Below, in pieces: positions 9,304-16,650 of a stretch of DNA of 35,022 nt. Position numbers and translations under genes: made by a program. The stretch's first letter is position 1. Each line of letters begins with the position of its first letter. Where the stretch lies: contig NZ_VOHJ01000030.1 of assembly GCF_007923255.1 (NCBI RefSeq), forward strand, positions 1 through 35,022, given 5' to 3'. This stretch comes from Vulcaniibacterium thermophilum. Lineage in GTDB: Bacteria; Pseudomonadota; Gammaproteobacteria; Xanthomonadales; Xanthomonadaceae. Under the pieces are notes generated by a model. It worked only from the letters and a program-made list of their open reading frames with translations, was not told the origin of the DNA and searched no databases.

Positions 9304-11316
9304 ATGTGCGAAGCGATGGTACGTCGTTGGCTGGCGGTCGCGGCGGTGGGCATGGCGCTCGCGGCGCCGGCGCAGGCGCGCACGCTGACCGCGCGGGTCC
9401 AGCGCGTGACCACGCCGGTGGCGACGCTGCAGGACGTGCGCGTCGCGCTCGAATGGCCGGCGCAGGCCGATGCCGGTGCGCTGCGCCTGCAGGCCGCGCG
9501 GCTGGACGCGCCCGATCTCGGCTATCGCCTGTCCGCGCTCGACTGGCGCTGCACGCTCACGCGCGTGGAGCGCGGCTGGCGCTGCGAGGGGCCGGTGCGC
9601 TCGCGCCAGGGACAGGCGCGGCTGATGCTGTTCTTCGACGAGGCCCGCACGCAGGCCACGCTCGCGCGCGGAGCGACCCGCATCGCCCTCGATCGCAACG
9701 CCGCCGTGCCGGACCTCACCCGGATCGATCTGACCGCGGTGCCGCTGACGTGGGCGCAGGCGCTGCTCGCGCAGGCCTGGGACGACGGCCGGCTGGGCGC
9801 GGGCGCATTCGATGCGCGCCTGCAGGTGCTCGCGCCCGCCCGCGGGCCGCTGCGCGTGCGCGGTCCGCTCACGCTGCGCGGCAGCGCGTTCGACACGCCC
9901 GACGGTACGGTCGCGGGCCAGAACCTCGTGGCGCGGCTGGATCTGGATCTCGCCTTCGACGCACAGGACACCGCGCGCGTGGCCGGCACCCTGCAAGGCG
10001 GCGAGCTGCTGTTCGGCAACGCCTACCTCGCGCCGCAAGGGCCGGTGCGCGTGGAAGTGCAGGCCGAGGGACGCGACGGGACGTGGCGCGTGCCGCGTTT
10101 CCTCTGGCGGCAGGACGGGGTGCTCGCCGCGCAGGGCAGCGGCGCGTTCGATGCGACCGGCACCCTGCGCGATCTGACGCTCGAGGCCCGCAGCGGCGAT
10201 CTCGCCGCGCTGCAGGCGGGCTACCTGTCCGGCTGGCTCGGCATCGCCGGCCTCGGCGAGCTGCGATCGCGCGGCGCGCTCGATCTCGCGTTGCGGCTGC
10301 GCGACGGCGTGCTCGAATCGGCCGAGGCCCGGGTGCACGCGGCCACATTGGACGACCCGAAAGGACGCTTCGCATTCGATCGCCTGGACGGGCGCATCGC
10401 CTACTCCGCGCACGCGCCGGTGGACAGCGCGTTGCGATGGCAGGGCGGCCGGCTCTACGGGCTGGGCTTCGGCGCGGCCGAACTGCCGCTGCGGTCCGGC
10501 GACGGCGTGCTGCGTCTGCGCGAACCGGTGCGCCTGCCGATGCTCGGCGGACGCGTCGGATTCGACAGTTTCGAGCTGCGCCCGCCGCAGCGCGGGCAGG
10601 GGCTGGATGTCCGCTTCGGGCTGTCGCTCGACGGCCTCGAGGTGGCGGAGCTGTCGAAGACGCTCGGCTGGCCCGCGTTCGGCGGCGAACTCAGCGGCCG
10701 CATTCCGCGGGCGCACTACGCCAACGACCGGCTCGACTTCGATGGCGGCCTGACGATGGCGGTGTTCGACGGCCGCGTGCGCGTGACGTCGCTCGCGATG
10801 GAGCGCCCGTTCGGCACCGCGCCGACCCTGTCGGCCGACATCGAACTGGACGGCCTCGACCTGCACGCGCTGACGGGCGTGTTCGACTTCGGCAGCATCA
10901 CCGGTCGTCTCGACGGCCGCATCGCCGGATTGCGCCTGGTCGACTGGACGCCGGTGGCGTTCGACGCGCGGCTCGCCACCCGGCGCGTGCCCGGCGTGAA
11001 GCAGCGCATCAGCCAGCGCGCGGTGCAGAGCATCTCCAGCGTCGGCGACGCGTCGCTGGTCACGACCCTGCAGGGGCAGTTGATCCAGCTCTTCGACGAC
11101 TTCGGCTATCGCCGCATCGGCCTGTCGTGCCGGCTGGTCGACGAGGTCTGCGAAATGGACGGGCTGGGTTCAGCCGGAGCGGGCTTTATCATCGTCGAAG
11201 GCGCGGGCGTTCCGCGGCTGACGGTGATCGGCTTCAACCGGCGCGTGGATTGGCCCACGCTGGTCGAACGCCTGGCCGCCGTGGGGCAGGGCGACGTGTC
11301 GCCGGTGGTCGAATGA
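9304..11316 (+). CDS. YdbH-like AsmA-family protein (candidate intermembrane lipid transport)
   Basis: A 670-residue exported protein of repetitive beta-strand character (alternating L-D-L, R-L-D-G-R-I, G-x-L-x-F patterns), as in AsmA/TamB/YdbH proteins that form hydrophobic grooves between inner and outer membranes. An N-terminal signal sequence or anchor (V-R-R-W-L-A-V-A-A-V-G-M-A-L-A-A) ends in A-Q-A-R. The C-terminal region has a Cys pair in L-S-C-R-L-V-D-E-V-C and ends with I-G-F-N-R-R-V-D-W-P-T-L-V. The next gene carries a DUF1318/YdbL domain, the partner in the E. coli ydbH-ynbE-ydbL operon, which is the strongest support. E. coli YdbH is longer (about 880 residues). ATG 9304 fits the promoter; ATG 9316 gives a more typical signal peptide and is an equal alternative. 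Confidence 0.72.
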   Translation: MCEAMVRRWLAVAAVGMALAAPAQARTLTARVQRVTTPVATLQDVRVALEWPAQADAGALRLQAARLDAPDLGYRLSALDWRCTLTRVERGWRCEGPVRSRQGQARLMLFFDEARTQATLARGATRIALDRNAAVPDLTRIDLTAVPLTWAQALLAQAWDDGRLGAGAFDARLQVLAPARGPLRVRGPLTLRGSAFDTPDGTVAGQNLVARLDLDLAFDAQDTARVAGTLQGGELLFGNAYLAPQGPVRVEVQAEGRDGTWRVPRFLWRQDGVLAAQGSGAFDATGTLRDLTLEARSGDLAALQAGYLSGWLGIAGLGELRSRGALDLALRLRDGVLESAEARVHAATLDDPKGRFAFDRLDGRIAYSAHAPVDSALRWQGGRLYGLGFGAAELPLRSGDGVLRLREPVRLPMLGGRVGFDSFELRPPQRGQGLDVRFGLSLDGLEVAELSKTLGWPAFGGELSGRIPRAHYANDRLDFDGGLTMAVFDGRVRVTSLAMERPFGTAPTLSADIELDGLDLHALTGVFDFGSITGRLDGRIAGLRLVDWTPVAFDARLATRRVPGVKQRISQRAVQSISSVGDASLVTTLQGQLIQLFDDFGYRRIGLSCRLVDEVCEMDGLGSAGAGFIIVEGAGVPRLTVIGFNRRVDWPTLVERLAAVGQGDVSPVVE

Positions 11317-11336
11317 TTTCCAGACGGAGAATCTCC

Positions 11337-11939
11337 ATGCATCGATGGCTTGCTCTTCCGGTGTTCGCGGCGGTGCTCACCGCCTGCGTCACCATCAACG
11401 TCTACTTCCCGGCGGCCGAAGCGCGGGAAGCCGCGCGCGAGTTCGTCGAGAAGGTGATCACCGAGGACAACGGCACCGCGCCGGCGCCGCAGCAGGACAA
11501 GCCGGGCGGTCCGAGCGCCACGCTGCAGCCGGCCGGTTTCGATTGGCTGGCGCTGGTCGGCATCGGCAGCGCGCACGCGCAGACACCCGACTTCAACATC
11601 CGCACGCCGGCGATCCAGGCGATCCAGTCGCGCATGGAGGCCCGCTTCGACAGCCAGCTTCGCGCCGCGTTCGACGCCGGTGCGCTCGGCTTCGCGCGCG
11701 ACGGCACGATCGTGGTGCGCGATGCGGCGAAGCTCGACCTGAAGGACCGCGTCGCCGTCAACCAGGCCGTTGCCGAGGACAACCGCGACCGCAAGGCGCT
11801 GTACCGCGAGGTCGCCGTCGCCAATGGCCACCCCGAATGGGAGAACCAGGTGCGCGACGTCTTCGCCCGCCAGTGGATCGCCAGCGCGCGCGCAGGCTGG
11901 TGGTACCAGGACGCCGGCGGCGCGTGGAAGCAGAAGTGA
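11337..11939 (+). CDS. Lipoprotein with C-terminal DUF1318 (YdbL-like) domain
   Basis: A 200-residue predicted lipoprotein. The lipobox V-L-T-A-C puts the acylated Cys at residue 17, followed by V-T-I-N-V-Y-F-P. A short helix and a Pro/Ala/Gln linker come next. A hydrophobic stretch ending in G-S-A-H-A-Q near residue 82 looks like a signal-peptidase site in mid-protein. The C-terminal DUF1318 domain (about 120-198) has V-N-Q-A-V-A-E-D-N-R-D-R-K-A-L-Y and ends G-W-W-Y-Q-D-A-G-G-A-W. E. coli YdbL is a periplasmic protein beside the lipoprotein YnbE and YdbH; here one protein has both an anchor and the YdbL domain. ATG 11337 has GGAG 8 bp upstream; another ATG at 11313 overlaps the upstream stop. 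A terminator follows. Confidence 0.85.
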   Translation: MHRWLALPVFAAVLTACVTINVYFPAAEAREAAREFVEKVITEDNGTAPAPQQDKPGGPSATLQPAGFDWLALVGIGSAHAQTPDFNIRTPAIQAIQSRMEARFDSQLRAAFDAGALGFARDGTIVVRDAAKLDLKDRVAVNQAVAEDNRDRKALYREVAVANGHPEWENQVRDVFARQWIASARAGWWYQDAGGAWKQK

Positions 11940-12005
11940 GCGACATGGGGTTCGGGCGGTCGTAAACCCGGGCTTCGCGCCCCGTACAATCTGCTTCCGG
12001 CAAGG

Positions 12006-12038
12006 AGCCCGCGCCGACACGCGCGGGCTTCTGCTTTG
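12006..12038 (+). terminator. Intrinsic terminator after the DUF1318 lipoprotein gene
   Basis: A perfect 9-bp stem AGCCCGCGC (12006-12014) / GCGCGGGCT (12021-12029) with a 6-nt loop is followed by the T-rich TTCTGCTTT. It lies 66 bp after the stop of the lipoprotein gene and 32 bp before rlmD. Confidence 0.8.
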
Positions 12039-12041
12039 TAC

Positions 12042-12055
12042 GAATCCCCAATCCC
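12042..12055 (+). repeat. Short heptad pair upstream of rlmD
   Basis: GAATCCC (12042-12048) and CAATCCC (12049-12055), plus a degenerate third unit, end 14 bp before the rlmD GTG. This is the GGGATTC/GAATCCC subtype, matching in inverted orientation the arm at 13401-13421 just after rlmD, so the two arms flank the gene. Short enough that chance cannot be excluded. Confidence 0.5.
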
Positions 12056-12069
12056 GAATTCCGTCCCCC

Positions 12070-13395
12070 GTGGCCCGCCTCGACCTCGCCCCGCTCGAAC
12101 TCGACATCACCGACCTCACCCACGACGGCCGCGGCGTCGCGCGGCGGCCGGACGGGCCGGGGGCGGGCAAGACCGTGTTCGTGAGCGGCGCCTTGCCGGG
12201 CGAGCGCGTGCGCGCGGTGCAGACCGGCCGCCATCGCAGCTTCGACGAGGCGCGGACGGTCGAGGTGCTGCAGGCGGCGCCGGAACGCGTCGCCCCGCGC
12301 TGCGCGCACTTCGGCGCCTGCGGCGGCTGCGCGCTGCAGCACTACGCGGAAGACCGGCAGATCCTTGCCAAGCAGCGTGTGCTGCTGGAGAACCTCGAGC
12401 GCATCGGCCACGTGCGCCCCGAAACCGTGCTGGAGCCGCTGACGGACGCAGCCTGGGGCTACCGGCGCAAGGGCCGCTTCTCGGTGCGGCGCGTCGAGAA
12501 GAAGGACAGGACGCTGGTGGGTTTCCGCGAGAACGATCCGCGCTTCGTCGCCGACCTGAGCGAGTGCCACACCGTGATCCCGCGGGTGGGCGCGCTGATT
12601 CCGGCGCTGTCGGCGCTGATCGACGGGCTGCAGACGCGGCGCGAGATCCCGCAGGTGGAGTTCATCGCCGGCGACGACACCGTCGCGCTCACGTTCCGCC
12701 ACCTCGTGCCGCTGCCCGATGCCGACCGCGCCGCGCTGCTGGCGTTCGCGCAGGCGCACGACGTCGCCGTGTTCCTGCAGCCCGGCGGCGTGGACAGCGT
12801 GCATCCGCTGTGGCCGGCCGAGCCGAAGCTGGCGTTCCGGCTGAAGGCGTGGGACATCGAACTGAAGTTCCGGCCGCTCGACTTCATCCAGGTCAACGCC
12901 GGCCTCAACGAGCGCATGATCGCCCGCGCGCTCGAGCTGCTGGAACCGCAACCGGACGAACGCGTGCTCGATCTGTTCGCGGGGCTCGGCAACTTCACCC
13001 TGCCGCTGGCGCGGCATGCGCGCGAAGTGGTCGGCGTCGAAGGCGATGCGGGGCTGGTGCAGCGCGCCCGCGAGAACGCGGCGCACAACGGCATCGGCAA
13101 CGCGCAATTCCATGCGGCCGATCTGGCCACCGATCTGCGCAACGAGCCGTGGATGCGCGAAGGATTCGACAAGCTGCTGCTCGACCCGCCGCGTTCCGGC
13201 GCCGACGTCGTGCTGGCGCAGCTCCCGCTGAAGCAGTTCCGCCGCATCGTCTACGTGAGCTGTCATCCGGCCTCGCTGGCGCGCGATGCGGGCTATCTCG
13301 TCAACGATAAAAAATGGCGCCTGCGCGCGGCCGGGGTGATGGACATGTTCCCGCACACCGCGCACGTGGAGTCGATCGCGGTGTTCGAGCGGTAA
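12070..13395 (+). CDS. rlmD: 23S rRNA (uracil-1939-C5)-methyltransferase RlmD
   Basis: SAM-dependent m5U1939 methyltransferase of 23S rRNA (441 residues). An N-terminal TRAM domain (about residues 8-68) is followed by the [4Fe-4S] ligands Cys78, Cys84 and Cys87 (C-x5-C-x2-C) and Cys166 (S-E-C-H-T). The methyltransferase domain shows L-D-L-F-A-G-L-G-N-F-T (SAM binding), D-P-P-R-S-G, and the catalytic Cys398 in Y-V-S-C-H-P-A-S-L-A-R-D. I use GTG 12070 (V-A-R-L-D-L-A-P) because upstream codons are heptad-repeat and terminator DNA; no Shine-Dalgarno sequence is evident. The gene follows a terminator, so it probably has its own promoter. Confidence 0.95.
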   Translation: MARLDLAPLELDITDLTHDGRGVARRPDGPGAGKTVFVSGALPGERVRAVQTGRHRSFDEARTVEVLQAAPERVAPRCAHFGACGGCALQHYAEDRQILAKQRVLLENLERIGHVRPETVLEPLTDAAWGYRRKGRFSVRRVEKKDRTLVGFRENDPRFVADLSECHTVIPRVGALIPALSALIDGLQTRREIPQVEFIAGDDTVALTFRHLVPLPDADRAALLAFAQAHDVAVFLQPGGVDSVHPLWPAEPKLAFRLKAWDIELKFRPLDFIQVNAGLNERMIARALELLEPQPDERVLDLFAGLGNFTLPLARHAREVVGVEGDAGLVQRARENAAHNGIGNAQFHAADLATDLRNEPWMREGFDKLLLDPPRSGADVVLAQLPLKQFRRIVYVSCHPASLARDAGYLVNDKKWRLRAAGVMDMFPHTAHVESIAVFER

Positions 13396-13400
13396 GGCCC

Positions 13401-13533
13401 GGATTGGGGATTCGGGATTGGGGATGCGCGGTGCGACCTGCCGGGGCATCGAGCCGACGGAACCCTCGATTCAACCGAGTCACAAGTCCCCGATCTCCGA
13501 TTCCCGATTCCCGATTCCCGATTCCCGATTCCC
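13401..13533. repeat. Inverted heptad-repeat element between rlmD and the CYTH gene
   Basis: Three heptads (GGATTGG, GGATTCG, GGATTGG; 13401-13421) begin 5 bp after the rlmD stop. Six heptads (GATCTCC, then five GATTCCC; 13492-13533) end 12 bp before the CYTH start codon. The two arms belong to different subtypes (GGGATTC and GGGAATC classes), so complementarity is imperfect. The placement relative to stop and start codons matches the lepA/lepB and era/recO elements. Confidence 0.88.
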
Positions 13534-13545
13534 GCCCCCCTTCCC

Positions 13546-14064
13546 ATGCCCCTCGAAATCGAACGCAAGTTCCTCGTCACCGGCGACGGCTGGCGCGCGG
13601 CCGCGCACAAGGTCGTGCCGATGGCGCAGGGCTATCTCAATGACCTGGCCGTGCTCGATCGCGGGGAAATGAACGTGTCCGTGCGCGTGCGCATCGCCGG
13701 CGACGCCGCGTTCCTGAACCTCAAGTCGCGCGAGCTGGGGCACACCCGGCAGGAGTTCGACTACCCGATCCCGGTCGCCGATGCGCAGGCGCTGCTGGCG
13801 CTGTGCGTCGGCGGGCGGGTCGAGAAGCGCCGCCACTACGTCGCGCATGGCGACTGGACGTGGGAGGTCGACGAGTTCCTCGGCGACAACGCCGGCCTCG
13901 TGGTGGCCGAAATCGAGCTGCCCGCCGCCGATGCCGCCTTCGACACGCCCGACTGGCTCGGCGCCGAAGTCACGCACCTCAAGCGCTACTACAACCTCGC
14001 GCTGGCCGAGCGGCCGTACCGCGACTGGAGCGCCGAAGAGCGCGCCGCAACGGACGCGGCCTGA
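13546..14064 (+). CDS. CYTH-domain triphosphate tunnel metalloenzyme
   Basis: A 172-residue cytoplasmic protein consisting of one CYTH domain. The diagnostic E-x-E-x-K motif is at Glu4, Glu6 and Lys8 (M-P-L-E-I-E-R-K-F-L-V). Alternating basic and acidic strands line a tunnel, including V-R-V-R-I, F-L-N-L-K-S-R and W-E-V-D-E-F-L-G-D-N-A-G-L-V-V-A-E-I-E-L. Family members bind Mg2+ or Mn2+ and hydrolyse inorganic triphosphate or related compounds, and some are class IV adenylate cyclases. The short single-domain form is most like small bacterial tripolyphosphatases. It lacks the CHAD domain of E. coli YgiF. The substrate cannot be read from sequence. It lies 12 bp downstream of a heptad array, with no Shine-Dalgarno sequence. 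Confidence 0.88.
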   Translation: MPLEIERKFLVTGDGWRAAAHKVVPMAQGYLNDLAVLDRGEMNVSVRVRIAGDAAFLNLKSRELGHTRQEFDYPIPVADAQALLALCVGGRVEKRRHYVAHGDWTWEVDEFLGDNAGLVVAEIELPAADAAFDTPDWLGAEVTHLKRYYNLALAERPYRDWSAEERAATDAA

Positions 14065-14187
14065 CCCCGCTCCTGCATATGGCGAGAGGGGGCTGTGCAC
14101 GGTAGAGGCAACCCGGTCGTCGGGGTGAGAGGGGCGCGCCTTGGGCGACCGGCCGCGACCGCCTACGCAACCTTCCACCGTCTGCGC

Positions 14188-14193
14188 GACAAT
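14188..14193 (+). promoter_or_regulatory. -10 element candidate upstream of nagZ
   Basis: GACAAT lies 28 bp before the nagZ ATG, in the 157-bp gap after the CYTH gene. It is followed by a small CCGTC/GACGG hairpin and a GGAG ribosome site at 14209-14212. No clear -35 is visible. The same GACAAT hexamer precedes era. Confidence 0.35.
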
Positions 14194-14221
14194 CGCCGTC
14201 TTTCCGACGGAGTTTTCGCCC

Positions 14222-15217
14222 ATGCTCGTGATCGGCCTGGCCGGCACCGAACTCGATGCGCGCGAGCGCGAATGGCTGCAGCACCCGGCGTGCGGCGGCG
14301 TGATCCTGTTCGCCCGCAACTTCGCGTCGAAGCAGCAGGTCACCGAGCTGTGCGCGGCGATCCGCGAAGCCGCGCCGCGCCCGCAGTTGATCTGCGTCGA
14401 TCAGGAAGGCGGGCGCGTGCAGCGCTTCCGCGAGGGCTTCAGCGCGCTGCCGCCGCTGGAGAAGTTCGGGAAGCGCTACGCCGATGACCGCGAGGCCGCG
14501 CTCAAGCTGGCCGAGGAGCACGCCTGGCTGATGGCGAGCGAAGTGCGCGCCACCGGCGTGGACCTGAGCTTCGCCCCGGTCGTGGACCTCGGTCGCGGCA
14601 ACCTCGCCATCGGCGACCGCGCGTTCGACGGCGATCCGCAGGTCGTCGCCGACTTCGCCCGCGCCTACGTGCGCGGCATGCACGCCGCCGGCATGGCCGC
14701 GACGCTCAAGCACTTCCCGGGCCACGGTTCGGTACGCGAGGACACGCATTACGACACCGCGGTCGATCCACGCCCGCTGGACGAGATCCGCGCGCACGAC
14801 CTGATTCCGTTCGTGGCCGGCATCGAGGCCAAGGCCGACGCGGTGATGATGGCGCACGTCGTCTATCCGGCGGTGGACGAAGCGCCGGCCGGCTACTCGA
14901 AGCGCTGGATCGAGGAGATCCTGCGCGGCGAGCTGGGTTTCCGAGGTGTCGTGTTCAGCGACGACATCGGCATGGCGGCGGCGTTCTCCGCGGGCGGGGT
15001 GAAGGCGCGCATCGACGCGCATTACGACGCCGGCTGCGATTCGGTGCTGGTCTGCCATCCGGACCTGGTCGAGGAATCGCTGGAGGCGGTGCGCGACCGC
15101 CGCTTCGACACGATGGCGCTCGCCGGCCTGATCGGCCGCGGTCCGATGGGCTGGGACGCGCTGCTGGCCGATGCGCGCTACGCCGACACGCGCGGCCGCA
15201 TCGAGGGGATCGCCTGA
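14222..15217 (+). CDS. nagZ: Beta-N-acetylhexosaminidase NagZ (peptidoglycan recycling)
   Basis: Cytoplasmic family-3 glycoside hydrolase (331 residues) that removes GlcNAc from anhydromuropeptides in cell-wall recycling. The G-G-V-I-L-F-A-R-N-F strand near residue 24 and D-Q-E-G-G-R-V-Q-R near residue 60 line the sugar site. K-H-F-P-G-H-G (from about residue 163) with D-T-H carries the catalytic Asp-His loop, and the nucleophile is Asp247 in F-S-D-D-I-G-M (Asp248 in E. coli). ATG 14222 with GGAG 9 bp upstream is preferred over an in-frame ATG at 14141. Its stop overlaps the next start by one base (TGATG), so it is coupled to the HPRT gene. Confidence 0.96.
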   Translation: MLVIGLAGTELDAREREWLQHPACGGVILFARNFASKQQVTELCAAIREAAPRPQLICVDQEGGRVQRFREGFSALPPLEKFGKRYADDREAALKLAEEHAWLMASEVRATGVDLSFAPVVDLGRGNLAIGDRAFDGDPQVVADFARAYVRGMHAAGMAATLKHFPGHGSVREDTHYDTAVDPRPLDEIRAHDLIPFVAGIEAKADAVMMAHVVYPAVDEAPAGYSKRWIEEILRGELGFRGVVFSDDIGMAAAFSAGGVKARIDAHYDAGCDSVLVCHPDLVEESLEAVRDRRFDTMALAGLIGRGPMGWDALLADARYADTRGRIEGIA

Positions 15218-15768
15218 TGCGGACCGATCTCGCCTGGGCGCTCGCCAACAGCGACCTGATCCACGACCGCGCCACCCTCGAGCGCGCGATCGCGCGCATG
15301 GCCGCGCGCATCCGCAACGACCACGCCGGCAGCGTGCCGCTGATGCTGACGGTGATGCACGGCGGCATGCCGTTCGCGGCGCGACTGGCGATGGAACTGG
15401 GCGCGCACCGCTTCGACGTCGAGTTCGACTACCTGCACGCCACCCGCTACCGCGGCCGGACGCATGGCGGCGAGCTGGTCTGGAAGGCGCGTCCCACCAC
15501 GCCGTTGCGCGGCCGCCGCGTGCTGCTGGTGGACGACATCGTCGACGAAGGGCACACGCTCGATGCGATCGTGCGCTGGTGCCGGGCACAGGGTGCGGCG
15601 GACGTGCGTATCGCCGCGCTGTCAGTCAAGGCGCACGGCCGCTGCGTGCCGGGCGTGTGCGCCGATTACGTCGGCGTCGAGGTGCCGGACCGCTACGTGT
15701 TCGGCTACGGCATGGATTTCCACGGCCAGGGCCGCAACCTGCCGGCGATCTACGCGCTGAAGGAGTGA
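15217..15768 (+). CDS. Hypoxanthine-guanine phosphoribosyltransferase
   Basis: A 183-residue purine-salvage enzyme that joins hypoxanthine or guanine to PRPP. The PRPP-binding motif V-L-L-V-D-D-I-V-D-E-G-H-T-L spans residues 102-115. An upstream P-L-M-L-T-V-M-H-G-G loop and the late V-P-D-R-Y-V-F-G-Y-G-M-D hood segment are typical of HPRTs. It is encoded between nagZ (1-bp overlap) and the thioinosine phosphorylase (5-bp gap). That context fits salvage of the hypoxanthine released by the next enzyme, an inferred but coherent pathway link. Confidence 0.93.
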   Translation: MRTDLAWALANSDLIHDRATLERAIARMAARIRNDHAGSVPLMLTVMHGGMPFAARLAMELGAHRFDVEFDYLHATRYRGRTHGGELVWKARPTTPLRGRRVLLVDDIVDEGHTLDAIVRWCRAQGAADVRIAALSVKAHGRCVPGVCADYVGVEVPDRYVFGYGMDFHGQGRNLPAIYALKE

Positions 15769-15773
15769 CGACG

Positions 15774-16529
15774 ATGGCGCCGCGCCTCGACCTGGCCGTG
15801 ATCGGCGGCACCGGGCTGTACCGCCTCGCCGAGCTGCAGGACGTCGAAACCCAGCAGCCCGACACGCGTTTCGGCGCGCCGAGCGGCCCGGTGCGGATCG
15901 GCACGCTGCACGGCCGCCGCGTCGCGTTCCTCGCGCGCCACGGCGAAGGGCATTCGATCCCGCCGCACCGGATCAACTACCGCGCGAACCTCGCCGCGCT
16001 GCAGGCGCTCGGCGCCCGCCGCGTGCTCGCGCTCAACACCGTCGGCGGCATCACCGAACGTTTCGGCCCGCGCGTGCTGGCCTGCCCGGACCAGTTGATC
16101 GACTACACCTGGGGGCGCGTCTCGACCCTCTGCGAAGAGCCGGGCACCGAGGTCGTCCACATCGATTTCGGCGAGCCCTACGACCGCGCGTTGCGCCGCG
16201 AACTGCTGGCCGCCGCGGCGAAGGCCGGCGTGCCGGTGGTGGACGGCGGCTGCTACGGCGCCACCCAGGGGCCGCGGCTGGAAACGCGCGCCGAGATCGC
16301 GCGCCTTCGCCGCGACGGCTGCGACCTGGTCGGCATGACCGGGATGCCCGAGGCCGCGCTCGCGCGCGAGCTGGGGCTGGAATACGCCTGTCTGGCGATC
16401 GTCGCCAACTGGGCCGCCGGCGCCGGGCCGGACCCGGACGAGGTCATCACCCTGCAGGACGTGCTCGACAACGTGACCGCCGCCACCGCCACGCTGCCGG
16501 GCCTGCTGGCCGCGCTGCTGACGCCCTGA
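15774..16529 (+). CDS. S-methyl-5'-thioinosine phosphorylase (MTAP/PNP family)
   Basis: A 251-residue nucleoside phosphorylase. The family motifs are I-G-G-T-G-L-Y near residue 10, R-H-G-E-G-H (55-60), P-H-R-I-N-Y-R-A-N (64-72), and the specificity loop [11 protein letters not shown] followed by V-G-M-T-G-M-P-E. Asn212, in I-V-A-N-W-A-A-G, stands where methylthioadenosine phosphorylases have Asp. Asn there favours 6-oxopurines, so the substrate is probably methylthioinosine made by deaminating methylthioadenosine, as in Pseudomonas, where the gene also neighbours nagZ. Products would be hypoxanthine, used by the adjacent HPRT, and methylthioribose-1-phosphate. An AAGGAG site that overlaps the HPRT gene end precedes ATG 15774. 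Confidence 0.88.
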   Translation: MAPRLDLAVIGGTGLYRLAELQDVETQQPDTRFGAPSGPVRIGTLHGRRVAFLARHGEGHSIPPHRINYRANLAALQALGARRVLALNTVGGITERFGPRVLACPDQLIDYTWGRVSTLCEEPGTEVVHIDFGEPYDRALRRELLAAAAKAGVPVVDGGCYGATQGPRLETRAEIARLRRDGCDLVGMTGMPEAALARELGLEYACLAIVANWAAGAGPDPDEVITLQDVLDNVTAATATLPGLLAALLTP

Positions 16530-16558
16530 CCGTTCGTCCGGAAATCCGCGACGGCGCG

Positions 16559-16588
16559 TTGTGCTGCGCCAGCGGCCGTGTTCATACT
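16559..16588 (+). promoter_or_regulatory. Promoter candidate for the cold-shock gene
   Basis: TTGTGC (16559-16564) and CATACT (16583-16588) are 18 bp apart, giving a predicted 5' leader of about 55 nt before ATG 16651. The leader is shorter than the structured leader of E. coli cspA. Prediction from sequence only. Confidence 0.45.
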
Positions 16589-16650
16589 CGGGCCGCGCCA
16601 GGGCGAACCCGCCGGCGCGCGACAACGCACAGCATGAGGTCACGAAGGAT

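Noticed and set aside
11985-12038. A tiny sRNA gene: TACAAT (11985-11990) followed by the terminator at 12006-12038
   Set aside because: The predicted transcript would be about 40 nt and mostly the terminator hairpin, and no good -35 exists. The hairpin is better explained as the end of the lipoprotein gene.
11770-12069. N-terminal extension of rlmD
   Set aside because: The open frame crosses the lipoprotein gene end, the terminator and heptad DNA. RlmD homology starts at GTG 12070.
13480-14343. Minus-strand frame opposite the CYTH gene
   Set aside because: The plus strand has the complete E-x-E-x-K CYTH protein. The minus frame has no recognisable feature.
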